DNA of 64,000 nt from Nicotiana tabacum (GCF_000715075.1 NC_134101.1:148651084-148715083); one strand, 5' to 3'; positions 21,361-34,166 are shown, counted from the stretch's first letter. The notes: generated by a model not told the origin, from the letters alone. Program-made: numbers and translations.

Positions 21361-24300
21361 TGTCACACCTCCTTTTTGCGTGCCTACCCCGAAGGATAAA
21401 TGCGTGAGGGAGTTTTTACAATTTAAGTGACAATATTCGAAATGGGATTATTTATTTAATTCAGAGTCGCCACTTGGGAAAGGTTCGGCTTTTGGTGTCC
21501 CAAGTCACCGGTTTATCTTGAATCCCAATTCGATGAAAATATTCGACTTTCCAAATGAAGTCTACGAACCAGAAATTCTAAGTAAGGAATTCTGTTGACC
21601 CGAGGGAAGGTGTTAGGCACCCCAGAATCCCGTGGTTATAGCACGGTCGCTTAAATTGTTATAATAGCTAAATATCTGATTTTAATACATGTTATAACTT
21701 GTGTGCTTTTATTAGGTTTAAAATGCTTTTATTAATATTTTTTAATAGAATTGCAACGTCGTGAAAATGCATCTCGAACCACGTCACAATCAATGCACCC
21801 GGATTTGGGTCACATAAATGTGCACCCGAATTTAAGCATGTAATTTAATTAAAATCGCGTCTAACTAACGCGTTATTATCTTTGGGGAAAACCGTGAAGT
21901 TCGCTAGACGGCCCATCCCAGAAATCTAAGTATTTATTATGACCAATTATTGAGGGCCCCGCAATTTGCATTTTTATTTGGCGAGGCTCGTCTCATTATT
22001 TTTAAAAGGATAATCTTAGAAAGACTACATTTTCTATTTTTGGTTCGTCTCATAAATGAAAGGAGAAAATATATATGCTAATTAAATCACATGATTGGCA
22101 AGTTCGGGCCTCTTATTAATTATTAGATTACAAAGATGCTAACGCAAAATTGCGATCGTATTTGCTCGAAAGAAAATTGTTTTGTGCCTTATTCTATAAT
22201 TGATCATTACCAAAAGAAAAAAATGAAACAATAAATAAAATATGGAATTGACAAACGCCATCGTCGAAACAAACAAATTATTCTTTAACTAATTTAGACT
22301 TCACATTATTAGACGAATTGAACCATTGGAACTAATTACTTTTTTTTAACTATTTGAAAATGAACCAACCTTGACTACCAACACATTCGAGGGTTGTTAA
22401 ACTTAATCGACACTTTGAAAATCTATTACATTTAAAGGAACTCTAACAAACCTTGTCCGAAATCAACTCATGCCTATTAAACTAAACTACGTGAGTTATT
22501 AATGGATTCCCTTAAGCACGAATTGAATTACGACTCACTATCTATGAATAAGGTATCTAATGCTGTATGAACTTGAATCGTATTAAACTATACTAAACAA
22601 CTGTATTAATGCCAATTCCAAATTACGCCAGCCCAAGACAATCCAAAACTAAATACAGATGAAATCAAAATTAGTCCACTACTCGAATGTTTAACTATTA
22701 ATTGTAAGATAACGGATCTAGAACTAGTTAAAACTTTCAGTTAAACTAATGACGTTATTAAAGTTATTGACTAAACAAAATTTAGCAAACTAGATAGTTC
22801 ATTAACAAACCAAAACCAAATCAAATTATACAGTTTACCTTCCCAAACGGTAACGACCAAAAATAAACTGATATTAATTACACATCAACTAATATCTATT
22901 TTTGAAAACACAGATTCGGTGTAAACTACATAAGCACAGATGTGGAGGCCAAAGCATGAGTACTTCCATTTTTCAATCTTTCAAATCAAAGTTAAATCAA
23001 AGCTTAATTCGAATGTGTACCTGAATTGGAAAGTGAGAAGAATGAGAGGTGAATCAGCAGCAGCAGATAACAAACAACAGTAGTGGCACTAGAATCAGCA
23101 GTGTGGGACAAATAAGATACAGCCCAGTGAAACTCAGAGATCCAGAAATGTTTTAGAAAAGAAAAATCCCAAAGAGCTGAACAGATTGTCTCAAAATCAA
23201 TTGGAAATAGATCAAACACCAAACTTGAAATCAACTGGGACACATCTGACAACAAACAGCTCAAACCAAACAAACCTAGAATAGCTTTGGTTGGGCCTAA
23301 ATCTCAAACTGAATGTGAACAATGGAACAGTGCCCTTTTCTGGAATTTTAGAGTTTTTCCAGGGGTTTTCTTTCTACCTTTTTTAAGTTTTTGTTCTCCA
23401 GAACTCCCTTCTTTTTTTCTCCTTTCAGAATCAACTCTCTTCCCTTTATATTCACACACCGACTTCTCTTTCCAGCTCTTAGAGCACTTAGTCCAATAAA
23501 ATACTGATTCCCTCTCATGTTCTCCCTTCTGTTTTTCCACTCAAAGTTTAAAAACAAAAGTATTCCCATCAGATTCCCCTGACGGCCCTCTTTTCACTAT
23601 TAAAATGGTTTTTCCTTTTATTAAACTAAACAAGTGTGGGCAGCATGATTATGTCCTAACAGCACATGCTGTCACGTTAACTTTAATCCATTAAAGAACT
23701 ACAATGCACATGCTGTCCAAAAATAAATAAACACGGACAACAATTCTATATCAATTCAAATTGAACTCTGAAATCTATATTAAAACTGCAGCTATAACCA
23801 ATTCAAACACCTAAATTCTTGATTGAAAACTTCAAAACAAAATCAACACTAACAACAAAAGCTTAGCAGAAACATTGAAGCTGAATCTAAGAACTGAGAA
23901 CAAAATTCATCAACGCTCAAACAGAAAAAAGAAATCAATAACAGCTTTACCACTAATCAGAACACACACTTGTTGAACTATCCAGGTCAAACTTCAAATC
24001 AACAGTGGCACATTATGGGAATGATTAATTCATAATTCCAAATTAAGCAAAATAGAATGAAGGAAATTCTGTGATATACTAAACTTAACACGGATTGATG
24101 AATATCAAAGAACAAAGAAACCACATATCACATATAGAAGACAAGTCTGAACCAATGTCATACCTTCTAACATACATTATTCGAACAAAGCAACAATGAA
24201 AATCAAAGCCAGGATTAAAACTGTTATCAGGTTAAGCTAACTTACACACAACGAACTAAATTAATAAATTGACCAAACAATTTACAGTATATAACCAACA

Positions 24301-25771
24301 TTTATAGAACTTGGACCCAACAAACAGTCTGATGAGAAAGAGAGAAGTACTGAACACATGACAAGAAATAAATCAAAACAAAGATACAATTCAAAACAGA
24401 CCAAACAAAAACTAAGAAGGAAATAAAGGAAATTAAGGAGAAACTTACTGTTCTTTCCTCAGATTTTAACAGTATGTTCTTTCGAATTTGAGTCCTAGTC
24501 AGTATTATACGTCTATTTCGTGAGAAATAGGCCATCAATACTAAATAGAAACCAACCGATCTTGAAGCTTTGACGTGCCTTGAAACGCTGAAACCCTAGA
24601 TCTGTCAGTCGACGGGTTTTGCTCATGTTCGAGCCAATCTGGTTAGGGATTAAGGATGAGGAAGTAAAGGGGATCATTGGGTGTTAGTATGGGGTTGGTT
24701 AGTACAAGTTGAGGTTTGGCTCGAATCTTCAGATGAAGATTCGAGACGGTGTAGGTTGATTCGAACCAAATGGTTTGCAGATTCGTGTACAGGGGTTGAT
24801 GTGCACTAGTGGTGTTAATTTGGTGGTTATCGGCATCGTCGCCGCCGGGTTTATGGTGAGGGGATGGAAGGGCGGCGCTAGGGTTCTTGAGGGTTTTGTT
24901 TTGGTCCATCTCTTTCAGAGACGAAAGGGGAAGGGTGTTTGGGAATGAAACGGGTAAAAGGGGTTTGGGGGTTTTGGGTATATGAAACGTGACAATTAAT
25001 TTGAGCCATTAGATCAAATGATCTTAACGGCTTGGATTAATTGGTGAAGGATGGGACGGGGTCGTTTGGTGTAGAAACGGGGTCGTTTGGTTTTAATGAT
25101 GGGCTGGGTCGAGGATGGTGATGGGTCGGGTTGGCTGAGATGGGTTAGGATTGTTAGACGAGAGCCGTTGGATTGATCCAGATCGAGTGGCTGTGATCTT
25201 TGATGGCGAAACGACGCAGTTTCAATATTACACTACGTCGTTCCGCATGTCTTCGAGGCCAACTAGACTGGACCGGGTGGGGATGAGATTTGGGCCTGAT
25301 TTTTGGGCCTGGTCCGATTCCGATTTGTCCAATTTTAGCTCATTTCTTTTCTTCTTTTAATCCCTTTTCTAAATACTAATCTACCAAAAATCATAAAATA
25401 AGTTGTAAAACTACAATCATATCAAAAAGACATTAATTGACTCACACAAGATCAAACATTAATTAAACAAAATCATACCATTAAACAACAAAATGACAAA
25501 ATTACCAAAAATAATATTTTTGTGATTTTCATTCATTTAAAAACCAAATATGATTTAATTAATTCCTAATAGTAGAATAAGATCCTAAATTTACACGCAA
25601 CATATTTTTTTGTATTTTTAATCAATAAAAATAAAAAATCAAAGACAAAAACTACAAATAACTATCAAAAAATGCCACGCAAATTCTTAAAATTATACAC
25701 AAAAACAATTTGTTTTATTTTTCGATTTCTTTTGGAGTAATTGTCGTGGAAGAAAAAATCACATGCTCGCA
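21361..25771 (-). repeat. Ogre 5' long terminal repeat, about 4.4 kb
   Basis: The plus strand starts TGTCACACCTCC next to the primer site and ends ...CATGCTCGCA, giving TG...CA ends in either reading. A multi-kilobase LTR is normal for Ogre. The plus-strand content includes GGGAAAGGTTCGGC, CCCGAGGGAAGGTGTTAGGC and GTCGTGAAAATGCATCTCG, which I recall as common in Nicotiana and Solanum repeats. Short open frames inside have no recognisable domains. The far end (25771) is set by the TG/CA rule and by the change to unrelated coding-like sequence; the partner LTR is outside the window, so the target duplication cannot be checked. Confidence 0.7.
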
Positions 25772-25844
25772 CTCATCTCACAACACTTTCGAGGGATCGG
25801 AAAGTGCTAGTTAGGCTTCTGATCCTTCGGCTGCACCAGTCCCT

Positions 25845-27430
25845 ATGACACAGGATACACCCGTTGAGGATATCCTCGATGATGGCAGATGGCGAGATTC
25901 TAGAGCTGCCAGACCTAAAAGAACAAAGAAGAAAGAGGTCTGGGATGACCGATTTGTCAGTCTTGCAGCTTTCACTTGCTTCCACACATGGTGGGCGGCG
26001 AGGTCGCTAACCCTTGAGCGCCAGTTCTTACTAATAGATTTAGAGAGGTACAACCCAGTAGTGCTGAGAAAATTCAGTGAATACAAATGGTGGATGTGGT
26101 TTACTCATAGCATAGTAGATGCCAAGTAGTACCTTGTCCGAGAATTCTATGCCAATGTGGCACATATCAAAAAGGGGACAAAGGTGACAAAAGTGTGTAA
26201 CCTCAAAGTGCGATTTGATCAGCACACACTCAATACATACTTGGGCTTTGATAATGTCAAGCCAAAAGAATACTTGGATAAGTGTGCACTTGGAGATGCA
26301 GTCCGTCCTTGGTTAGTGGAGATTGTAGCAGCACCAGGACCACTACCACCATGGATTATTGTTGGGTTCCTATCTACCGGAGCACACTGAGCTTCGAGGC
26401 AAAAAGGTGGAAATCCTTTGTTTGCAGCAGACTGGACCCGATTCAAAATGAGACTCGTTTGTTAATTCCTCAGGTAGTCTTGGTTGCTTGTATTATAGTC
26501 AGGTACCCGATCAATGTGGGTGCCATGATGTTGGCCAAAATCTTAGTGATCACCCAGAAGGATGACTCTTCCTACCCGTATCCCAAGACCATTACAAAGT
26601 ATCTAACGGATGCAAGGGTAGAGCTAAGGGATTTTGGTACAAAGGTAAAGCTGAAGAAGCCTTTCTCTTGGTACTCACTTATGGATGCGAACAACCCAAA
26701 AAGGAAATTTCAGCCTTCTACCACCACAAGTCAGTCTGATGAGCCAATCGTGGTAGTTGTTGAGACAGATGATGTTCCATCCACATTGGCCGAGCCTTCT
26801 TCCAATGCTGCAGCTATGCCTCTACCATCATCTACAGTCCTGACTATAGTTCCTGCCACAACTTCAATTTCGGCTTTGAAGCCGGTGCCCGTGCCTATTG
26901 GACTAGTCTCTATGCTGCAAGTCTCCCATACATTGGTAACTCTCAACAACTGGATACAGACAGCCACTACAAAATTGTCTGACTTATCTAGTACTATTGT
27001 AGTGCAGTCTTCTATTCCGGCACCTTATTTCCCCCGACAGTGGAAGAGACATTGAAGAAGCTCTTAGAAAACCAGAACACTATCATGGCTACCTTGGTAC
27101 ATCACGGGTCAGTAATCAAAGAGGTGGGAAAGGAAGTAAAGAAGATGAGAAAATCCCAGGCTAGCAAGAAGTCAGTGGACAAGCTTCGAAGAGAAGTTAA
27201 TACAATTGCTATAGCTGGAGATCTTCCATTCGACATGTTACTTGACCCATAACAATCTACACCGGTAGCACCAGCTAGCCTGTCTGATGAGCCATACCTT
27301 ACTGCTGACACTGCTGAGGTAGTGTGTTAGATGTTTGCCAACCAGTCACACCTAGAGTTGAGGATGATGAGATCTAGTTGGCTGAGCTGTAGGGTGATGA
27401 CATTGTTGAGGACACGGAGATGTCCAAGGA
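25845..27430 (+). pseudogene. Putative plant transposon protein-like ORF, broken
   Basis: The first part (25845-26129, then 26157-26390 in the same frame after a TAG) includes DRFVSLAAFTCFHTWWAARS, REFYANVAHIKKGTKV and RFDQHTLNTYLGFDNV. These match what I recall of the 'putative plant transposon protein' family found in many plant repeats. Near 26400 the sense frame shifts, continuing as LLIPQVVLVACIIVRYPINV and PYPKTITKYLTDARVEL to about 26720, then a Ser/Thr/Pro/Val-rich linker. Near 27030 it shifts again to a Lys/Glu-rich helical tail. Stops and at least two frameshifts make it a pseudogene. Its role in any element is not known to me; an accessory ORF after pol of an Athila-like element is one possibility. 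Confidence 0.55.
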
Positions 27431-28781
27431 GCCATAGGGAGTTCTCTTCACTTTTTCCCCTCTTTTACTCTTGTTTTATTAAGTATTAGGGACAATGCTT
27501 ATCTTTATTTGGGGATGGAGTTTACTTGTTATATTTGATACATTCTGATACATTTGGCCTGTAATAACTTGATTTTATTCTCTTTTTTCTTGTTTATGTA
27601 TATATATTCTCTCTTTCTCTCGTTATGTATATATCTTCTCTCTCTCTCTCTCTCATTATGTATATTCATTCCACTTTCAATAGTTTTTTGCTTTTTAGCT
27701 TCTTTATGTTTGTTTCCTTATTAGTTTGTGTTTGATTTAGTAGCTTCTTTTTATGCTTTAGTAGATAATAATCCTCTGCTTTTCTTAATGTCATGGTTCT
27801 TTCCAAAGGTAGTTGTTGTGTGAACCGGGTGACTTGTCCCAATGATAGATGGCATGACAACCTTTCTGTGGTTAGGTAATAATAGTAGTAATAATGAATA
27901 AAAAGACCTAATTAAGTCATGCTCGAAGAGTCAAGCATGCTTCATTTGGCACCAACACACATAACTACATGCTTATGGTAAGAGACAAGGTTTTAAAGAA
28001 ATAGCTCTAGTTAGTGACTTTGTTACTCTTGTGTTGACTTTGGTAATCATATAGTGGTTTAATTGGACCATAGTGATCTTTAATCTTGAATATGGTCGTT
28101 GTGGGACCTCGACTCTATCCTTTTTTACAATCTAGTTGCCTGAGCGGTGAGATGATATGTTGATAGTCCAAGTATCCGTGTGAAGGGTCTAGAACTTGCC
28201 CCGAATGTGTTTAAAGGTAAAATCTAAGTTTTGCTTGGCTTGAGAAGTGATTGTAGGCTTTCCTTGACCCGTTTGAGTTTTCTGTTGCCAACCAATGTCG
28301 TTATCCTTAGCCAACCCCTTCGAGCCTCTAGCCTTTATCATTTGATAACCATGTTACAAGCCTTTACCAATGTATTGTGACCCTCTCCTAGCACCCGAGA
28401 TTTCCTTAACACTCTTGTGAATCAAATGGCTTAAAATGTAAGTTTGAGGGAGAGATGAGGAAGTTGTAAAAGGTATCAAGGCACAAAAGAGAAAATAAAT
28501 GATCTCTATGAGAAGAGAAGGAAAGAAAAGAAAAGAACAAAAAGAAAAATGCAAAAAGTAAATAAGTCAAAGGGTTGAATGGATTCAAAATGAGGTAATG
28601 ATCCCAAGCAGTGAGAAATCAAAAAGAGGAGATAATAAATGAAATGATCAAGGAAGGGTGATGTTAAGTCTCTCTAGTTCCCAATGAAAGATGGAGTGCT
28701 TAAGGAAAGGTGTAATCACCTACCTACAATGCATCCAACCCTAGTCCAAAATCCTTCACTACATCCCAAAAGAAGTCCTAC
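27431..28781 (+). other. 3' flank of the broken transposon ORF, no gene seen
   Basis: This begins with a T-rich tract and GGGACAATGCTTATCTTTATTTGGGG, a wording that I associate with 3' regions of Athila-type elements. It contains the CT microsatellite at 27634-27654. No open frame carries a recognisable domain. At about 28782 the sequence changes abruptly to chromovirus pol, so an insertion or deletion junction lies there. Confidence 0.4.
27590..27668. repeat. TATGTATAT / CT-rich minisatellite
   Basis: Three loose units of TATGTATAT followed by CT runs; the longest pure CT run is at about 27634-27654. Confidence 0.8.
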
Positions 28782-30250
28782 TTGATTTTGAGTCGAGTGA
28801 GATTGGATATTTCGGAACCCAGTCGGACTCTAGCTTGTGTGGTTTCTCGGTCTTCCTTATTTGATCGCATCAGAGAGTTCCAATATGATGATCCTCATTT
28901 GCTTGTCCTCAAAGACAAGGTTCAACATGATGATGCCAAAGATATTACTATTGGAAATGACGGGGTGTTGAGGGTGCAGTGCCGGATATGTGTGCCCAAT
29001 GTAGATGGGCTATGGGAGTTGATTCTTGAGGAGGCCCACAGCTAGCGGTATTCCATTCATCCAGGTGACACAAAGATATACCATGATTTAAGACAACATT
29101 ATTGGTGGAGGAGAATGAAGAAGGATATAGTTGTGTTTGTAGCTCTGTTTCTTAACTATCAGCATGTAAAATATGAGCATCAGAGACCGGGTGGATTGCT
29201 TCAGAGGATAAAGATCCCAGAGTGGAAGTGGGAGCGGATCACCATGGATTTCGTAGTTGGGTTCCCATAGACATCGAGGAAGTTCGATTCTATTTGAGTG
29301 ATTGTGGATCGGCTGACCAAGTACGCGCACTTTATTCCAATTCGTACTACTTATTCTTTAGAGCGGTTGGCTGAGATTTACATTGGAGAGATTGTTCTCC
29401 TTCACAGTGTGTCGGTTTCCATCATTTCAAATAGAGGCATGTAGTTTACATCGCAGTTTTGGAGAGCCGTGCAGTGAGAGTTGGGCACTCAGGTTGAGTT
29501 GAGAACAACATTTCACCCTCAGACGGATGGATAGTCTGAGTACACTATTAAGATTTTGGGGGTTCACGGGACCAGTTTCTACCACTTGCAGAGTTTTCTT
29601 ATTACAACAGTTATTTGTCGACCATTCAGATGGCTCTGTATGAGGCTTTATATGGGAGGTTGTGTAGATCTTCGATGGGTTGGTTTGAGCTGGGTGAGGC
29701 TAGGCTATTGGGTACTAACTTAGTTCAGGATGCATTGGACAAGGTTAAATTGATTCAGAAGCGGCTTCGCACGTTGCAGTCTAGACATAAGAGTTATGTT
29801 GACAAGAAGGCCCATGATGTGTCTTACATGGTTGGCGAAAAGGTTCGTTGAAGGTTTTACCCATGAAGGGTGTTATGAGGTTCGGGAAGAAGGGAAAGTT
29901 GAGCCTTCGGTTCATTGGGCCTTTTGAGGTACTTTAGAGGATTGGGGAGGTGGCTTACAAGCTTGTCTTACCACCTAGCTTGTCGAGTGTGCATCTCGTA
30001 TTTCATGTTTCTATGTTGTAGAATTATATCGGTGATCCGTCTCATGTTTTAGATTTCAGCACGTTTCAGTTTGATGGTGATTTGACTTATGTTGTGGAGC
30101 CGGTGGCCATTTTGGATCGGCATGTTTGAAAGTTGAGGTCAAAGGATATAGCTTCAGTGAAGGTGCAGTGGAGAGGCCAGCCCGTGGACGAGGCTTCTTG
30201 GGAGACCGAGCGGGAGATGCGGAGCATATATCCACACATATTTGAGACTC
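28782..30250 (+). pseudogene. Tekay/Del chromovirus pol end: integrase and chromodomain, broken
   Basis: The sequence can be followed as RNase H/integrase linker (DPHLLVLKDKVQ), then the integrase zinc region (QHYWWRRMKKDIV, with LNYQHVKYEHQRPGG, where the expected first Cys of the CxxC is Asn-Tyr-Gln-His-like). The catalytic core follows (WERITMDFVVGFP, IVDRLTKYAHFIP, HPQTDG), then the GPY-type region (GKLSLRFIGPF) and a C-terminal chromodomain (VAILDRH, VQWRGQPVDEASWE). Many stops interrupt it, for example at 29042, 29268, 29297 and 29449. Only the 3' third of pol is present, cut at 28782. The chromodomain identifies the chromovirus clade. Confidence 0.8.
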
Positions 30251-30293
30251 TAGATATGATTCTAGACCCATTTGAGGATGAACGTTTGTTTAC

Positions 30294-31583
30294 GAGGGGG
30301 ATGATGTAACGACCCGAATGGTCGTTTTGAGAGTTGTAAACATGTTCCCCCATTTACTACTCCTTTTTGTATTCTACAACTATTATATGACTTACCGGTT
30401 TAGTTGGTTCGGATCCGGAGAGATTTCAAAGTGAATTGAGACACTTAGTCTCTTAATTGAAAGCTTAAGTTGGGAAAGTTGATCAGATGTTGACTTATGT
30501 GTAAATGACCTTGGATTTGAATTTTGATGGTTCTGTTAGCTCCGTTAGGTGATTTTGGACTTAGGAGAGTGTCCGGATTGTAATTTGGAGGTCCATAGTA
30601 GAATAAGGCTTGAAATGGGGAAAGTTGGAATTTTTAAAAAGTTTGACGGGGAGTGGACTTTTTGATATTTGGTTTAGATTGGATTTTCGAAAATTGGAGT
30701 CGGTTCATGGTGTCATTTATAACTTGTGTGCAAAGTTTGAGGTCAGTCGGGCGTGATTTGATAGGTTTCTGCGTCGTTTATAAATTTTGGAAATTTCAAA
30801 GTTCATTAGGCTTTAATCTGTATGCAATTCGTGTTTCTGATGTTATTTGAGGTGATTTTAGGATTAGACTAAGTTTGTATCATAATTTAGGACTTGATGG
30901 TATGTTTGGTTGAGGTCTCGGGGGCCTCGAGTGAGTTTCGGTGGTTAACGGATCATTTTTGGACTTAGTTTGATAGTTGAAGACTACTGGTGTGTTTCTT
31001 CTGGATTCCTCTTTCGCGTTCGCGAGAGGGTTCTAGCATTCATGAAAGATGTCTGTGAGCTGAGGAATTTTGTTCTTCGCATTCGTGAAGATGAGGACGC
31101 GAACACGAAGGTGTGGACTGAGAATGCATCATAAATGCGGGAGAGGTGTCGCGTTCACGAAGAGGAGTTGAGGTAGTTGGGGACCCCAGTCTTTCGGTCT
31201 ATGCATTCCTGGAAGGGTGGTCGCGTTCGCGAAGTGAGGGGTCAGTGTAGCATCACATTTGTGGTTGGTTGGACGCATTTGAAAAGAATATTTTTGGGTG
31301 GCATAATTTATTGTGCTACGTGAATGCGAGGGTAAGGCCGCATTCGCGATGAAGGCATCATTGGGCAGATTTTAAAGATTCAAAACGAGGCTTTCGAGTT
31401 AATATCATAAAATTGAAGTGGGAGCTCGGTAGAAGGCAATTTTTGGAGAGATTCTTGTGTGGGTGTTTGGTGTAAGTGATTCCTATCTAATTGTGGTCAA
31501 ATTCCATAATTATGGCTTTAATTCCATCATCTAATTTGTGATTTGGGGTAGAAAATTGGGGAAAATAAGGAAGATTTCTTGAT
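30294..31583 (+). repeat. Polypurine tract and 3' LTR start of the Tekay-like element
   Basis: GAGGGGGATGA at 30294-30304 is followed directly by TGTAACGACCC at 30305, an LTR start. Downstream is LTR-like sequence with several 'GCGTTCGCGA' type phrases (31010-31230) common in such LTRs. It runs up to 31583, where a SIRE LTR begins. I see no clear CA end, so the LTR is probably truncated by or interrupted at the SIRE insertion. Confidence 0.7.
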
Positions 31584-32506
31584 TGATTACAAGTACTTTG
31601 GTCATAAGTACTTTACTTTATGTTTTGATGATCTAACAAACTTACTATCCAGAACCAGATAAGGAACATGTTACCCATTTACAAGACTTTAAGATCACAA
31701 AGTTCCAGGTTGGGATCCAGCGTGGGATATGATTCAACTCTTTAGAGTAGATGGAATAGCTGAGGGAACAGGTCCCTACCAGTTCCCAAGGAGACTGTAT
31801 GAAGTCAATTCTCCAGCTGAAAAGTTGTTGCCTGCATACACTACTATACAGGAACAATGCAGTTGTCAACTTTTGTGGAAGGCTTTTTACCTAGCTTGCT
31901 TACATCATTGTATGTTAGGTCACACATGCATTATTAACATCAAGGGAGGTAAAACACATTCACTTGAACACTTAGAGATTTCACTCAAGCTCACACACGT
32001 GACTATTCAGCAAGAAAGTTTCAAGTGCTTTAAGAACAAAGAACAAAGCAACTACGGACCAGTTCCCATATCAAGTCATTATATGTCCTTAGTTGAGTTG
32101 TAACTTTGTCACTTCACTTGTATTTCCTACTTAGCTTGTTTAGTAGCATTCTATAGGAACCCTTTTGTAAACTTTAAACCTGTGTGTTTGAGTCCTGGCT
32201 AGAGTTAGTCGTGTTGTAAAGTCTTTGTAATAGAGTTATTACAAAGTGTCTTATAATAGGTGTGTTACAAGTTAGTGAGGGATTAAGAGGTTAATTCCTA
32301 GGTCGCATAGGATGTAACCTAAAAGTTGCTTAGTAGCGAATTTGAAATCCTACAAGGGTAGGTCGTGGTTTTTAATCCCGTTGAGCTAGGAATTTTTCAC
32401 ATAAAATTTCTCTTGTCATTTAGTTACTATTGTGTGTGTGTGCGCTGTTGAACCTGATAGAGAATCTAGTTCTCTATAGAATTTGGTGGACCCTTATATT
32501 CTATCA
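31584..32506 (+). repeat. SIRE-type Copia LTR 1 (5' LTR of copy 1)
   Basis: Starts TGATTACAAGTACTTTGG and ends CTATCA, followed by a primer site. It aligns along its length with LTR 2 at 43163-44696, but is shorter (923 against 1534 bp), partly because it has only one unit of the hairpin repeat that LTR 2 carries four times. Confidence 0.85.
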
Positions 32507-32507
32507 A

Positions 32508-32520
32508 TTGGCATCAGAGC
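32508..32520 (+). other. Primer-binding site, initiator tRNA-Met type
   Basis: TTGGCATCAGAGC directly after the LTR differs by one base from the standard TTGGTATCAGAGC. The corresponding site of copy 2 is at 44698-44710. Confidence 0.85.
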
Positions 32521-32559
32521 AGATTCTTTCTATCAGGTTAACACCTAGAAAGGATCCTC

Positions 32560-33311
32560 ATGGCTGCTCCTCCAAACTTTGAAAAGGCCAGTCTACTTAC
32601 AGACCACCTAGGTTCAATGGACAGTAATATGGATGGTGGAAAACTAGGATGCATGACTTCATCATGGCTGAAGATTCTGAGTTATGGGATGTCATATGTG
32701 ATAGACCCTTTGTTCCTACCAAAAACCTTGGCGACCCAGCTATAGCCATTCCCAAGACAAGGAAAGAATGCAATGACGCTAATAGAAAGGCCATAGAGAA
32801 GAGCTTTCGTGAAAAGAAAATTCTGGTGTGTGGCATTGATCCTGATGAATACAACAGGATATCAGCATGTCAGTCAGCCAAAGAAATCTAAGAAGCCCTT
32901 CAAACAACTCACGAAGGAACAACACAGGTCAAGCAATCCAAAATCGACATGCTCACAACTGAATACGAGCTGTTCAGAATGAAAGACAACAAATCTGTTC
33001 AAGATATGCATACCCGATTCACCTCCATCATTAATGAGCTTCACTCCCTCGGTGAAACTTTTCCAAGAAACAAGCTGGTTAGAAAAATCCTTAATGTGCT
33101 GCCCAATTCTTGGGAAAGCAATATGAACGCCATTACAGAGGCGAAAGACTTGCAGGAGCTAACTATTGATGTGCTTGTTGGCAATTTAACAACATATGAA
33201 ATGAAGATGAAGAAGAAGAAGAAGAAGAAGAAGAAGAAGAAGAAGAAGAAGAAGAAGAAGAAGAAGAAGAAGAAGAAGAAGAAGAAGAAGAAGAAGAAGA
33301 AGAAGAAGAAG
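32560..33311 (+). pseudogene. SIRE copy 1 gag, N-terminal part, ending in a Lys-codon microsatellite
   Basis: It starts MAAPPNFEKASLL. After a frameshift at about 32650 the sense frame continues MHDFIMAEDSELWDVICDRP, then the UBN2-type gag domain with KQSKIDMLTTEYELFRMKD, FTSIINELHSLGE and ILNVLPNSWES. A TAA at 32889 interrupts it. The zinc knuckle is missing because gag ends in an AAG repeat at 33210-33311 and then a foreign LTR. Copy 2 has the reverse defect: it keeps the zinc knuckle but lacks the UBN2 region. Confidence 0.8.
33210..33311 (+). repeat. (AAG)34 microsatellite inside gag
   Basis: About 34 AAG triplets in frame with gag, following ATGAAGATG, so they would encode a polylysine run. 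It probably grew from a natural Lys-rich stretch in gag. The next element starts 3 bp after it. Confidence 0.9.
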
Positions 33312-33313
33312 AA

Positions 33314-34048
33314 TGTATACGGCTGAAATCGGAGAATCTAATTTTATGATCATTATGACATTCCACGACTCGTCTTCATAAGGCCCGAGGCACAGCTCGA
33401 GGGTGGACCCCGAGGGTTCCCAATGCCTGACCCCAGGGTAACACAAATCGATGACTATCATAAATGAGTGGGAGGTTCCCAAGGCAAGTGGTTAAAGATG
33501 GCCAAGTCTTCAAGAATAGTGCAAGTCCGTACCGTGGCATTAAATGGTTGTACCAGCCGTATATCTTTGTAATAAATGCACATGTACTATATTGAGATTC
33601 CCCTTCCTATATAAAGGGGACCCTTGTTATTTTTTGCACACATGATATTTAATACAAGAACAAGAACATTTTCTGTTCTCTAACTTAAATACTCTCTATT
33701 GTCTTTCATTTGATTTATTACTTACATTTATTGTGTTTCATTCATTGTTCTTCATTTATTACTCATCATTGATAATAAAGAGCCATCATCAATGCCCTTA
33801 GAACTATTATTCCCCCTTCGATCGGCCCCAGTCAAGCATTTAGCACGACCTCGAGGCCCTGCTTAGGCTAGCCCGAGGCACCGATCCGCAGCTATTCGGT
33901 TTGGATAATAACGCTACTCTTTACTCTTACTTTACTTTCCTAACTCACATTTAGTATCTATTGCCTAACAACTAGCATAAAAATAAATCACATATTTTTA
34001 GAACCACAAAATCAAATCTAATTGTTATTACCATTTTTGTGGTAAACA
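33314..34048 (+). repeat. Tat-type Gypsy 5' LTR
   Basis: The LTR starts TGTATACGGCTGAAATCGG and ends GGTAAACA. It has a TATA box, CTATATAAAG, at 33608-33617, and is AT-rich downstream. A GC-rich primer site follows at 34052 (TGGCGCCCACCATGGGGC). The 735-bp length is normal for a Tat element. Confidence 0.75.
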
Positions 34049-34051
34049 GTC

Positions 34052-34069
34052 TGGCGCCCACCATGGGGC
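34052..34069 (+). other. Primer-binding site of the Tat-type element
   Basis: TGGCGCCCACCATGGGGC, 3 bp after the LTR end. The TGGCGCC start is usual for this lineage; I do not assign the tRNA. Confidence 0.65.
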
Positions 34070-34166
34070 TAAAAATAATAGTGATTGTTTTAGTGCTAGT
34101 TTACTGAAAAACGCAAGTTATCCTTTACACTTTTTCTTGCCAAAGAATCTTTGATTTCAGGTCAAA

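Larger units (their letters stand above)
1..25771 (-). mobile_element. Ogre/Tat-lineage Ty3-Gypsy retrotransposon, 5' LTR through 3' UTR (3' LTR outside window)
   Basis: On the minus strand the order is 5' LTR, tRNA-Arg-type primer site, leader, ORF1, gag, protease, intron, RT, RNase H, archaeal-type RNase H, integrase, 3' UTR and tandem repeats. An extra ORF before gag, a second RNase H, an intron between protease and pol, a multi-kilobase LTR and 3' UTR tandem repeats are known traits of the Ogre group. The visible internal part exceeds 21 kb, which is long even for this group because the array adds over 8 kb. Frameshifts and stop codons in gag, ORF1 and pol show that this copy cannot make its own proteins. 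The left limit is inferred: no 3' LTR is seen before the window edge. Confidence 0.8.

Noticed and set aside
23004..24909. ORFs of 70-89 codons with hydrophobic or basic composition
   Set aside because: They lie inside the Ogre LTR, are low-complexity and overlap on both strands.
33163..33482. Polyserine, polyleucine and polylysine ORFs
   Set aside because: These are six-frame translations of the AAG microsatellite; only the polylysine frame continues gag.
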